From the NCBI GenBank assembly GCA_022487185.1, contig JAKVJE010000008.1:1-41076 (forward strand): a stretch of DNA of 41,076 bases. The letters run 5' to 3'. The notes beneath the pieces were generated by a model, which did not search any database, was not told where the DNA came from, and saw only the letters and a list, made by a program, of their open reading frames with translations. A program made the translations under genes and the position numbers. This document shows, one piece after another, positions 33,992 to 41,076 of this stretch. Position 1 is the stretch's first letter. The number at the start of each line of letters is the position of its first letter. The stretch comes from Microbacteriaceae bacterium (lineage in GTDB: Bacteria > Actinomycetota > Actinomycetes > Actinomycetales > Microbacteriaceae).

Positions 33992-35028
33992 GCGGGGCGG
34001 CGAGCTCCGAGCCCGGACATCTGGTGTCCGGGGCGAAGCGGTTTTTTCTGAAGGGTGCGGATCGGGCGCTCGTGCGCCGCATGGAGTCCGGGCTGGATCG
34101 TGTGGAACGGTCGGTGCGGACGCATGCGGGGAGCGCCGATCCTGTGGTGGATGCGGTCTCACGCTACCTGGTGGAGGCCGGCGGCAAGCGGGTGCGTCCC
34201 TTGCTCGTGCTTCTGACCGCCCAGCTCGGGTCGGGGATCACCGATGAGGTGGTGGCCGCAGCGACGGTGGTGGAGCTGACTCACGTCGCCTCGCTGTACC
34301 ACGACGATGTGATGGATGAGGCCGACCTGCGCCGGGGCGTTCCCACCGCTCAGCGCACCTGGACCAACAGCATCGCGATTCTGGCTGGAGACATTCTGTT
34401 CGCCCGGGCCTCCGAGCTGGTGGCGCCTCTGGGGGAGCGCGCCCTGCGCATGCAGGCCTCGACCTTTGCCCGGCTCTGTGAGGGTCAGATGCGCGAGACC
34501 CTGGGTCCGGCCGAGTCGGATGACCCCATCGAGTTCTACCTGCAGGTGCTGGCCGATAAGACGGGTTCTCTGATTGCTGCGGCCGCGCAGTACGGCATTT
34601 TGCTGTCCGGCGCAGACGAACAGTACTTGGCGCCGGTTCGTGAGTACGGCGAGGCGATCGGGGTGGCCTTTCAGCTCATCGACGATGTCATCGACGTCCG
34701 CTCCACGCAGGATGAGTCGGGCAAGGTGCCTGGGACGGATCTGCGTGACGGGGTCCCGACCATGCCCTGGCTCCTCCTGCAGCGCCGAGCCGTGGATGAT
34801 CCAGAGGCCCGGGCGGAGGTGGAGCGCATCACCGCGCTGCTGGACGACGACGCCACTCTGCCGGATGCGCTCGCACAGCTCGGTGCACATACCGTCACCG
34901 AGGAGACCTTGCAGATTGCGCATACGTGGGCCGACCGTGCGGTTGCCGCGCTGGAGCCCCTCCCGGAGGGGCCGGTGCGGGCGGCCCTGGGGGAGCTCGC
35001 CGACACGATCGTCTCCCGCTCGCACTGA
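33988..35028 (+). CDS. long-chain polyprenyl diphosphate synthase
   Basis: A 346-residue trans-prenyltransferase. The first Asp-rich motif is LYHDDVMDEADLRRG and the second is FQLIDDVIDV, both intact. GGKRVRPLL lies upstream of the first. The residues four and five places before the first motif are small (Ser, Ala), which in this family usually leaves room for long products. It probably makes the menaquinone side-chain precursor; the chain length cannot be told. It is coupled to menG. Confidence 0.94.
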   Translation: MSGAASSEPGHLVSGAKRFFLKGADRALVRRMESGLDRVERSVRTHAGSADPVVDAVSRYLVEAGGKRVRPLLVLLTAQLGSGITDEVVAAATVVELTHVASLYHDDVMDEADLRRGVPTAQRTWTNSIAILAGDILFARASELVAPLGERALRMQASTFARLCEGQMRETLGPAESDDPIEFYLQVLADKTGSLIAAAAQYGILLSGADEQYLAPVREYGEAIGVAFQLIDDVIDVRSTQDESGKVPGTDLRDGVPTMPWLLLQRRAVDDPEARAEVERITALLDDDATLPDALAQLGAHTVTEETLQIAHTWADRAVAALEPLPEGPVRAALGELADTIVSRSH

Positions 35029-35087
35029 TTGGTCGCGGGAACTGAGCGGGGCGCCCGGCCGCTTCGCCCGCTGTGAAAGGAACAACT

Positions 35088-36455
35088 ATGTCTGTGTCAG
35101 CTCGTGAGCCCAGACGGGTCGCCATCGTCGGAGCCGGTCCTGCCGGGGTCTACGCGGCCGACCTGCTGCTTCGCGCCGAGCGCCCGTTCGAGGTCCAGAT
35201 CGACCTGTTCGAACGGCTTCCGGCGCCATACGGGTTGGTGCGGTACGGAGTGGCTCCGGACCATCCGCACATCAAGCACATCGTGAATGCGCTGCGGACC
35301 ACCCTCGACGCATCCGGGGTGCGCCTGTTCGGCAATGTCGAGTTCGGTGCCCAGATCGGCCTGGAGGATCTCCGAGCGCACTATGACGCCGTGATTTTCG
35401 CGACCGGGGCGCTCGATGACGCCTCGCTCCACGTTCCGGGAGAGAACCTCTCCGGGTCTTTCGGAGCCTCTGCATTCGTGGGCTGGTACGACGGGCATCC
35501 GGACTTCCCGCTGGAGTGGCCGCTGGATGCCACAGACGTGGCGGTGATCGGCAACGGCAACGTCGCCCTCGATATCACCCGCATGCTGGTGCGCTCGGTC
35601 CAGGACCTGGCCGGGACGGATATTCCGGAGAACGTGGAGCAGGATCTGGGCCGATCTCGGGTCAGCGACGTGCACGTCTTCGGGCGACGGGGGCCGGGGT
35701 TCGCGAAGTTCAGCCCCCTCGAGACCCGTGAGCTCGGGCAGATCCCCGGGGTCGACGTACTGCTCGATCCGGAGGATTTCGTGCCAGATCCTGATTCCGA
35801 TGCGGCCTTCGAGGCGAACAATCAGCGCAAGGTGCTCCGCAGGATCTTCACCGAGTGGCTGGGGCGCACCCCGACGGGGGCTTCTCGGCGGGTGCACCTG
35901 CACTTCCGGTGGCGTCCGGCCGAGATCCTCGGAGATGGACGGGTCACGGGGCTCCGGGTCGAGCGCACTGCGGTGGATGACCGCGGCGCTCTGGTCGGCA
36001 CCGGAGAGTTTCGCGAGTTCCCGGTGGGGCAGGTGTACCGGGCCGTCGGGTATACGGGCTCCCCCCTCTCCGGGGTGCCGTTCGACGCGGACCGGGGAGT
36101 GATCCCCAACTCTGAGGGCCGGGTTCTCGGGGCGGATGGCTCTCCGATTCCCGGGGAGTACGTTACGGGCTGGATCCGCCGGGGTCCGGTGGGGCTCATC
36201 GGGTCCACCAAGTCGGATGCCCTGCAGACCATCACCCACCTGGTTGAGGACCTGGGGGCGGGGCGCGGCTGGACGCCCCGGGACGGCGGGGCCGGGGCCG
36301 TTCCGGCACTGCTGTCGGAGCGGAAGATCGAGTACACGACGCTGGAGGGGTGGCATCGGCTGGACGCCTACGAGCACGAGCTCGGTGCGGCCCAGGGGAG
36401 AGACCGGATCAAGGTCGTCTCGCGCGAAGAGATGGTGCGCCACTCGCGCGGCTGA
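35088..36455 (+). CDS. fprA: ferredoxin--NADP+ reductase, adrenodoxin-reductase type (FprA-like)
   Basis: A 455-residue flavoprotein from the ATG at 35088, with AAAGGA seven bases upstream. FAD-binding VAIVGAGPAGVYAA, then YGLVRYGVAPDHPHIK, the NADP-binding VIGNGNVALDITR, and the C-terminal GWIRRGPVGLIGSTKSDA are the signature segments of the adrenodoxin reductase/FprA family. It transfers electrons between NADPH and ferredoxin. It comes 59 bases after the polyprenyl synthase gene. A GC palindrome (GGCCCCGGGGCC, 36462-36473) follows the stop but has no T run. Confidence 0.93.
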   Translation: MSVSAREPRRVAIVGAGPAGVYAADLLLRAERPFEVQIDLFERLPAPYGLVRYGVAPDHPHIKHIVNALRTTLDASGVRLFGNVEFGAQIGLEDLRAHYDAVIFATGALDDASLHVPGENLSGSFGASAFVGWYDGHPDFPLEWPLDATDVAVIGNGNVALDITRMLVRSVQDLAGTDIPENVEQDLGRSRVSDVHVFGRRGPGFAKFSPLETRELGQIPGVDVLLDPEDFVPDPDSDAAFEANNQRKVLRRIFTEWLGRTPTGASRRVHLHFRWRPAEILGDGRVTGLRVERTAVDDRGALVGTGEFREFPVGQVYRAVGYTGSPLSGVPFDADRGVIPNSEGRVLGADGSPIPGEYVTGWIRRGPVGLIGSTKSDALQTITHLVEDLGAGRGWTPRDGGAGAVPALLSERKIEYTTLEGWHRLDAYEHELGAAQGRDRIKVVSREEMVRHSRG

Positions 36456-36481
36456 GGGCCTGGCCCCGGGGCCCGAGGGCC

Positions 36482-36997
36482 TTAGGGCAGAAGATCAGGG
36501 ATGAGCTCGTCGAGGTGCGGCGAGAGCCGAGAGACGGCCGTGTGGGCGGCCGCCCGATGCTGACCCGCATCATGGAGGATGACGACCTCGAAGGCGGCCA
36601 GATCGTCGGCGAAGGAGCCGATCTCCGCATCGTGCATGCCCTGTTCGAGATATTCGAGTGCCGTCGAGACCTGATCGATGCGGCGGAGGGCGCTGGTGAG
36701 CTCCAGGTAGGCCACGCCGCGATGCGGGGCGGTGATGCCCCGCTTGATCGAAAATTCCAGGAACGTGGTGGCCGCTGCATAGTTCTGGGCGCGCATGGCG
36801 GCGTGCCCCAGGTGGTAGAGGGTCCGTGGATCGTCCTGCGGCATGAATTCCAGCAGCTGGCCCATGAGGCGGAACGTGGCGCACGGGTCGGTCGGCTGAG
36901 CCCGCTCGGCGGCCTCGGCGACCTGGAGCCACAGCGGCTCCGCGGCTCCGGCTCCGGCCGGAACACTGTGGAGGTGACGTCGTGCGAGTGCGCTCAT
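36482..36997 (-). CDS. TPR-like helical protein, function unknown
   Basis: About 171 residues from the ATG at 36997; a longer frame to 37030 exists. After a short N-terminus (LARRHLHSVPAG) the protein is all-helical with repeat-like pairs: RTLYHLGHAAMRAQNYAAATTFLEF, then GVAYLELTSALRRIDQVSTALEYLEQGM (each cut here for length), resembling TPR units. No catalytic motif or membrane segment is seen. It faces fprA with a 26-base gap. A TACAAT (ten bases upstream of the start) may be its -10 element. I do not recognise the family. Confidence 0.75.
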   Translation of the reverse strand: MSALARRHLHSVPAGAGAAEPLWLQVAEAAERAQPTDPCATFRLMGQLLEFMPQDDPRTLYHLGHAAMRAQNYAAATTFLEFSIKRGITAPHRGVAYLELTSALRRIDQVSTALEYLEQGMHDAEIGSFADDLAAFEVVILHDAGQHRAAAHTAVSRLSPHLDELIPDLLP

Positions 36998-37162
36998 GGT
37001 GAGGGCAATTGTAGGACGTCCCGCGGACACCGAAGCTGCGAGCGGCGTGGCGGTTTCCTCCGAATCTCAAATCGTCCCGGAGTGGCGAAAGTACCCTGCA
37101 GTGTTGCTAGTATTACCTCTTGGCGTTCTTGATCAGATGTCGGCATGTGGTCAGGGGCGCAT

Positions 37163-37244
37163 GGCGGGTTACCCAAGCGGCCAACGGGATCTGACTGTAA
37201 ATCAGACGGCTCAGCCTTCGTAGGTTCGAATCCTGCACCCGCCA
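37163..37244 (+). tRNA. tRNA-Tyr (anticodon GTA)
   Basis: An 82-base type II tRNA with a long variable arm. The acceptor stem is GGCGGGT/ACCCGCC, the anticodon stem TCTGA/TCAGA with GTA at 37197-37199, and the T loop TTCGAAT. CCA is not encoded. It is the first of three clustered tRNA genes. Confidence 0.97.
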
Positions 37245-37319
37245 CTGCAGGACTGCTCCGGAGACGGTGCATGCCTGCCGCCTGGATGGTATTCTCGTAC
37301 GGTGCCATTTCGGTGGTAT

Positions 37320-37391
<72 letters not shown>

Positions 37392-37411
37392 CGGATGCGT
37401 GGCATTCCCCT

Positions 37412-37485
37412 GGCGGGGTAGCTCAGGTGGTTAGAGCACACGGCTCATAATCGTGGTGTCGAGGGTTCGAGTCCCTCCCCCGCTA
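37412..37485 (+). tRNA. tRNA-Met, elongator (anticodon CAT)
   Basis: A 74-base cloverleaf with CAT at 37446-37448. The first acceptor pair is G-T, not the unpaired C-A of initiator tRNA, and the anticodon stem (CACGG/TCGTG) lacks the three G-C pairs of the initiator. This favours elongator Met; a lysidine-modified Ile tRNA is a weaker alternative. CCA is not encoded. Confidence 0.93.
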
Positions 37486-37503
37486 CTCATCCAACGCACT
37501 GAA

Positions 37504-37537
37504 GATCGGCGTGTTTACGCCGGTCTTTTAGTGTTTT
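37504..37537 (+). terminator. terminator of the tRNA cluster
   Basis: A nine-pair stem (GATCGGCGT / ACGCCGGTC, one G-T pair) with a GTTT loop is followed by TTTTAGTGTTTTT. It lies 18 bases after tRNA-Met. Confidence 0.88.
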
Positions 37538-37585
37538 TGGAGACTTTCGAGCTGAAACTGGGTGATCTCCCACCCGTACACCCCG

Positions 37586-37624
37586 CCTGGGGAGGCCCGT
37601 CGGGAACTGGACGACCTCCCCAGG
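37586..37624. repeat. 10-base perfect inverted repeat near the end of the DJ-1 gene
   Basis: CCTGGGGAGG (37586-37595) is matched by CCTCCCCAGG (37615-37624), 19 bases apart. It lies just after the stop of the DJ-1/PfpI gene on the - strand. With no T run it is a weak terminator at best; it may be a transcript-stabilising hairpin. Confidence 0.6.
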
Positions 37625-37631
37625 TCCGCGC

Positions 37632-38192
37632 TTAGTCTGTCCCGAGCGCGTCGGTGAGTGCGCCGATGAAGGCGGGGAGGTCGTCGGGGGAGCGCGACGT
37701 AATCAGCGTCCAGCCGCCGGTCTCATCTACCACCACCTCCTGATCGGACCAGTCGGCCCCCGCGTGGCGAAGATCCGGGGCGATGGACTTCCAGCTGGTG
37801 AGGTGCTTGCCCTCGGCAAGGCCTGCGTCGACCAGGAGCCAGGGGGCGTGGCAGATTGCAGCCACGGGTTTGCCTGCCTCGGCAAAGGCGTTGACGGTGG
37901 TGCGCGCGGTCGGATTCATCCGGATCGCATCGGCGTTGAGTGTGCCGCCGGGGATGACCACGGCGTCATACCGGTCGGGGACGATTTGGTCAAAGGTCAG
38001 GGTCGGGTTCACGGTGGCAGCTGGGGTCGTGTCGAAGGTGAGGGGTTGGATAGGCTTTGCCTCCGGTGCCGCGATGTCGACCTCGGCCCCGGCTGCGCGC
38101 AGTTCTGTGACCGGGCGGACGAGCTCGGCGGTTTCCGGCCCATAGTTGGTGCTGATGACCAGGATGGTCCGTCCGGTAAGTGTTGCAGACAT
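37632..38192 (-). CDS. DJ-1/PfpI family protein (YhbO/Hsp31-like)
   Basis: A 186-residue protein from the ATG at 38192, preceded by GAGGAG. The frame is open further upstream, but that is antisense to deoC. The nucleophile elbow AAICHAPWLLVDAG contains the conserved Cys, and YDAVVIPGGTLNADAIR and GADWSDQEVVVDETG are typical of the PfpI/YhbO branch. Such proteins are reported as deglycases, glyoxalases or chaperones under carbonyl stress; which applies here is not known. It is divergent from deoC. Confidence 0.92.
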   Translation of the reverse strand: MSATLTGRTILVISTNYGPETAELVRPVTELRAAGAEVDIAAPEAKPIQPLTFDTTPAATVNPTLTFDQIVPDRYDAVVIPGGTLNADAIRMNPTARTTVNAFAEAGKPVAAICHAPWLLVDAGLAEGKHLTSWKSIAPDLRHAGADWSDQEVVVDETGGWTLITSRSPDDLPAFIGALTDALGTD

Positions 38193-38220
38193 CGGTCTCC
38201 TCTGTGACGGTGCGGGCCGG

Positions 38221-38262
38221 CGGGTTCCGACCCGTTTCTTCGCCCACAACGCGTGCTGTGGG
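38221..38262. promoter_or_regulatory. two inverted repeats in the DJ-1/deoC gap
   Basis: CGGGT-tccg-ACCCG (38221-38234) and CCCACA-acgcgtgc-TGTGGG (38243-38262) lie 29-70 bases upstream of the DJ-1 start. The second has the form of a dimeric repressor site. No regulator gene is adjacent. Confidence 0.35.
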
Positions 38263-38360
38263 ACGGTATTCCCAGCGGGGCAGTTCTTCCAGCGACGGTT
38301 CCGGAATTCGCCGCAGCTGGGTGCCGGAGGAACGGGACGGAGCCCGGAGTCACAAGCTTT

Positions 38361-38372
38361 TACACTGGCCAC
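38361..38372 (+). promoter_or_regulatory. -10 element for deoC
   Basis: TACACT (38361-38366) ends six bases before the deoC ATG, consistent with a leaderless mRNA. Confidence 0.55.
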
Positions 38373-39023
38373 ATGACGGATTCTCTGGCGCGTGCACGCA
38401 TGATCGACCTCACCCTGCTCTCTCCGACCGCAGATGCGGCCGGCATCGAGGCACTCTGTGCGCAGGCGGCGCGGTACGGGTTTGCGACGGTCTGCGTCAA
38501 TCCGCGCTGGGTTGCCCGGGCAGCCACATTCCTGGCGGACGCAGCTCCCGGGGTCTGCACGGTTGTGGGGTTCCCCCTGGGGGCCTCCACGACTGCGGTC
38601 AAGGTCTTCGAGGCCGAGGATGCGCTCACGGCCGGCGCCTCGGAGATCGATGTGGTCATCGACCTGGCTGCGGTGCGTGCGCGTGACACGGACGCGCTGC
38701 AGTCCCAGCTGGGGGCCCTGGCCCGGACCGTGCACCCGCGGGGCATCCTCAAGGTGATCATCGAGACCTGCCTGCTCACTCCCCAGGAGATCCGTTTTGC
38801 CTCGGCCCAGGTCATGGCTGCTGGAGCCGATTTCGTCAAGACCTCCACCGGGTTCTCGACCGGTGGCGCCACGGTGGAGGCCGTGCGGCAGATTCGCTCC
38901 GAAGTGGGTCCGGACATGGGGATCAAAGCGGCCGGGGGCATCCACACCCCAGAGCAGATGGATGCACTGGTGGCGGCCGGTGCGACCAGGATCGGGGCGA
39001 GTGACGGGGTGGCTCTGCTCTGA
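38373..39023 (+). CDS. deoC: deoxyribose-phosphate aldolase
   Basis: A 216-residue TIM-barrel aldolase. DLTLLSPTADAAGI at the start, the FATVCVNPRWV segment, VVGFPLGAST, the EIDVVIDLAAV strand, the LKVIIETCLL strand, the Schiff-base Lys in FVKTSTGFSTGGAT and the second Lys in GIKAAGGI are all present. It splits 2-deoxyribose 5-phosphate into glyceraldehyde 3-phosphate and acetaldehyde. No other nucleoside-catabolism gene is adjacent; only upp, 20 kb away, is related by pathway. Confidence 0.97.
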   Translation: MTDSLARARMIDLTLLSPTADAAGIEALCAQAARYGFATVCVNPRWVARAATFLADAAPGVCTVVGFPLGASTTAVKVFEAEDALTAGASEIDVVIDLAAVRARDTDALQSQLGALARTVHPRGILKVIIETCLLTPQEIRFASAQVMAAGADFVKTSTGFSTGGATVEAVRQIRSEVGPDMGIKAAGGIHTPEQMDALVAAGATRIGASDGVALL

Positions 39024-39063
39024 GGGGCCGCTCCCGGCCTGAGGAGGCGGGAACAGCGCCCGG

Positions 39064-39075
39064 TAGACTGGACGG
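39064..39075 (+). promoter_or_regulatory. -10 element for the two-gene ABC transporter
   Basis: TAGACT (39064-39069) ends six bases before the GTG at 39076. No ribosome site is seen. Confidence 0.55.
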
Positions 39076-40023
39076 GTGATTACCGTCGAGCACCTCACGA
39101 AACGCTATCGGTCGCAGCTCGCGGTCGATGATGTCTCCTTCGTCGCTCCGGATGGGCAGGTGACCGGATTTGTCGGTCCGAATGGTGCGGGCAAGTCGAC
39201 CACGATGCGCGTCATCGTCTCGCTGCACCGCCCCTCGTCCGGGACCTGCCTGATCGATGGACGCCCGTTTGTTCAGCTGGATGCGCCGATGACCCATGTG
39301 GGGGTCCTGCTGGATGCGGGCAATGTGCATCCCGGACGTACGGCCAGGCAGCATCTGAACGCCCTGGCCGCGACCCATGGCCTCCCTCGGACCCGCGTCG
39401 ACGAAGTGCTGGACCTGGTCGGCCTCGCGGGTGTGGCCCGCCGTCGCCTCCGCGGCTTCTCCCTGGGCATGTCCCAGCGGCTGGGCGTCGCCGTGGCACT
39501 TCTGGGAAATCCCAGGAACCTGATTTTGGATGAGCCCATCAATGGCCTCGACCCCGAGGGGGTCGTGTGGATGCGGGACTTGTTGCACTTCCTGGCGGGG
39601 CAGGGCCGCGCCGTCCTGGTCTCGAGTCACCTCCTTGGGGAGATGGCTCATACCGCAGACCGGATCGTGGCCATCGGCCGCGGCAGGCTCCTGGCGGATG
39701 CCCCTATGGCGGAGCTGCTCGAGCGTATCTCGGAGCCGTGGGTGCAGGTTCGGACCCCGGCCCCTGAGGCCTTCCGAGATGCCCTGGCCGGGGTGTCTGG
39801 GGCGCGTGTGGAGCCCGGCGAGGACGGGGCTCTGGTGGTGCGCGGCGCGTCGGCAGCACAGGTGGGGGAGTGTGCCGCGGCGGGCGGGGTCGCCCTGCAC
39901 GAGCTGGTCCCGCGTGCCTTGAGCCTGGAGGACGCATTCCTTCGTCTGACCCATGACTCAGTGGCCTACCGGCAGCGGCCGGTTGACACCTCGGCAGTTC
40001 CGACAGAGGAGACGAGCGCATGA
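39076..40023 (+). CDS. ABC transporter ATPase, BcrA/drug-export type
   Basis: A 315-residue ATPase with Walker A GPNGAGKSTTMR (about residue 35), a signature that reads FSLGMSQRLG rather than LSGGQ, as usual in this family, and Walker B NLILDEPINGLDP, followed by the H-loop VSSHLLGEM. The C-terminal 90 residues (VQVRTPAPEAFRDAL...) form the extra domain seen in multidrug/bacitracin-type exporters. It is coupled to its membrane partner (ATGA). The exported substrate is unknown. Confidence 0.94.
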   Translation: MITVEHLTKRYRSQLAVDDVSFVAPDGQVTGFVGPNGAGKSTTMRVIVSLHRPSSGTCLIDGRPFVQLDAPMTHVGVLLDAGNVHPGRTARQHLNALAATHGLPRTRVDEVLDLVGLAGVARRRLRGFSLGMSQRLGVAVALLGNPRNLILDEPINGLDPEGVVWMRDLLHFLAGQGRAVLVSSHLLGEMAHTADRIVAIGRGRLLADAPMAELLERISEPWVQVRTPAPEAFRDALAGVSGARVEPGEDGALVVRGASAAQVGECAAAGGVALHELVPRALSLEDAFLRLTHDSVAYRQRPVDTSAVPTEETSA

Positions 40024-40838
40024 CCGCCGAAGCCGCACAGTTCCCAGCTCACCGTTCCCAGCGGAGTCCGAGGCTGACCTTCTGGGGTGCCGTCCGGAGC
40101 GAATGGGTGAAGCTGATTTCGCTGCGCTCGCACTGGGTGATCGCAATCCTGCTCTTCCTGGTCTCGGCGGGGATCCCCATCCTCCTGATGTCGCTGCTGA
40201 CGATCTGGAGCCCGAGCACGCGTGCGGAGGCGGTCGAGATCATCACGGTGGCCCAGACGTTTACCCTCCTTCTCGGTGCTGTTCTGGGCATTCTCAGCAT
40301 CGGCGGAGAACTCAGCACCGGTACGATACGTGCCAGCGTCGTCGCCGTGCCCCGCCGCGGGATGTTCGTGGCGGCAAAGGGCCTCCTCATCGCGGTGACC
40401 GTCGGGGCCGTGACGGCCCTGGGCACATTAGTCGCCGCATTCGGGGTCACCTTCATCGCGGCGGCCGCGGGAGGCCAGCTGACCATCGGGTCGGACCTTC
40501 TGCCCCGGCTGGCGCTGGAGGTCCTGTCAGCGGTCCTCTTCGCCCTCTTCGCATTCGGAACCACGCTTCTGGTGCGCTCCAGCTCGGGGGCGATCACGAT
40601 CGTGGTGGTGATGATGTTTGTGCTGCCTGTGGTGCTCTCGATCGTGTCCGGGATCCTCCAAGCCGAGTGGCCGGCAACGCTTTCGATGTATCTGCCGTCG
40701 TCGACCGCCTCGCTCATGGTGACCTGGTCGAACGACCCGTCCCAGCTCCCCTGGTGGGCGGCCACCCTGGTCCTGGCGGGCTGGGCGGCGGCACCCGTGG
40801 CCGCGGGAACGGCGTTGTTTGCGCGGCGAGACCTCTGA
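40020..40838 (+). CDS. ABC-2 type transporter permease
   Basis: A 272-residue protein with six membrane helices. The N-terminal FWGAVRSEWVKLISLRSHW segment is the cytoplasmic helix of actinobacterial ABC-2 permeases that contacts the ATPase. LSIGGELSTGTIRASVVAVPRR after helix 2 is also typical. It forms the channel of the exporter with the preceding ATPase, whose stop overlaps its ATG. Confidence 0.92.
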   Translation: MTAEAAQFPAHRSQRSPRLTFWGAVRSEWVKLISLRSHWVIAILLFLVSAGIPILLMSLLTIWSPSTRAEAVEIITVAQTFTLLLGAVLGILSIGGELSTGTIRASVVAVPRRGMFVAAKGLLIAVTVGAVTALGTLVAAFGVTFIAAAAGGQLTIGSDLLPRLALEVLSAVLFALFAFGTTLLVRSSSGAITIVVVMMFVLPVVLSIVSGILQAEWPATLSMYLPSSTASLMVTWSNDPSQLPWWAATLVLAGWAAAPVAAGTALFARRDL

Positions 40839-40844
40839 TCCAGC

Positions 40845-40873
40845 TTGACCATGGGAGAAGTGCGGCATAGATT
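40845..40873 (+). promoter_or_regulatory. promoter of the APC permease gene
   Basis: TTGACC (40845-40850) and TAGATT (40868-40873) are exactly 17 bases apart, and the GTG start follows six bases after the -10. This is the clearest leaderless promoter in the window. Confidence 0.75.
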
Positions 40874-40879
40874 CGCTCT

Positions 40880-41076
40880 GTGCCAAAGCAAGGTGGAGTC
40901 GGCCCACATATCCCAGATCTGCATTCCAAGAACGAGGATCAGCCGGACATCCCGGTCACTCGTCGGCTGCTGATCGGGGAGCCGCTCCCCTCCCAGGACA
41001 TGGAGGGGCAGCTGCTCCCCAAGCGTTTTGCGCTTCCGATCTTCGCCAGCGATCCGCTGTCCTCGGTCGCCTATGC
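40880..41076 (+). CDS. APC-family permease, N-terminal part (runs off the window)
   Basis: The first 65 codons are present, from a GTG at 40880. After a polar N-terminus come LLIGEPLPSQDMEGQLLPKR and then FALPIFASDPLSSVAY, the segment that opens the first helix in a group of actinobacterial APC-superfamily permeases. The substrate cannot be inferred. The start is well supported by the promoter six bases upstream and by the absence of a ribosome site. Confidence 0.85.
   Translation, partial: MPKQGGVGPHIPDLHSKNEDQPDIPVTRRLLIGEPLPSQDMEGQLLPKRFALPIFASDPLSSVAY

Noticed and set aside
37412-37485. Initiator tRNA-Met
   Set aside because: The first acceptor pair is G-T rather than the C-A mismatch, and the three G-C pairs of the initiator anticodon stem are missing.

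Overview
The window is GC-rich, gene-dense chromosomal DNA from an actinomycete, most likely of the order Micrococcales. I base this on the gene content (classical menaquinone genes, a receiver-less winged-helix regulator of a type I recall from Micrococcaceae relatives, the tiny ribosomal protein bS22), on frequent GTG starts, and on many transcripts that look leaderless. The species cannot be named. There is no phage, insertion sequence, CRISPR array or plasmid function. No stretch longer than about 265 bases lacks a gene.

Layout. 1-6699: a MoxR ATPase (5' end missing), a DUF58 protein, a membrane transglutaminase-like protein whose catalytic residues appear replaced, and an FHA protein form a tightly overlapping operon. 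A TRIC-type channel gene faces it, followed by a second FHA gene. 6765-8602: tRNA-Arg(ACG), a Pr6Pr-type membrane protein and an asparaginase. 8732-16789: a complete oligopeptide-type ABC importer (lipoprotein, two permeases, fused double ATPase), then a divergently placed group of a PLP-dependent trans-sulfuration-family enzyme, a flavin nitroreductase and a DUF1684 protein. I read these as one candidate uptake-and-processing system, perhaps for a sulfur compound. 16786-22886: an orphan winged-helix regulator with a repeat-rich upstream region, upp, tadA, a membrane GGDEF-EAL protein, proC, an ArsR-type regulator with an Arg-rich tail, and bS22 with a strong terminator. 22904-25713: HAD phosphatase, archaeal-type aspS, histidine phosphatase.

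25710-36455 is an almost complete menaquinone block: menC, menB, menE, menA, menD, menF, menG and a long-chain polyprenyl synthase, with a small PLDc_N-type membrane protein inside it and an adrenodoxin-reductase-like flavoprotein at its end. menH is not seen. 36482-37485: a TPR-like protein and tRNA-Tyr, tRNA-Thr and tRNA-Met. 37632-41076: a DJ-1/PfpI protein, deoC, a two-gene ABC transporter and the start of an APC-family permease.

Three genome-style features recur. At least 14 genes have a TANNNT -10 element 6-8 bases before the start codon, which points to leaderless mRNAs. Six convergent gene pairs overlap at their 3' ends; two of them share one palindromic CTAG as both stop codons. Operon genes are mostly joined by ATGA/GTGA overlaps. 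All functions are assigned from recognised family motifs read by eye; no database search was run.
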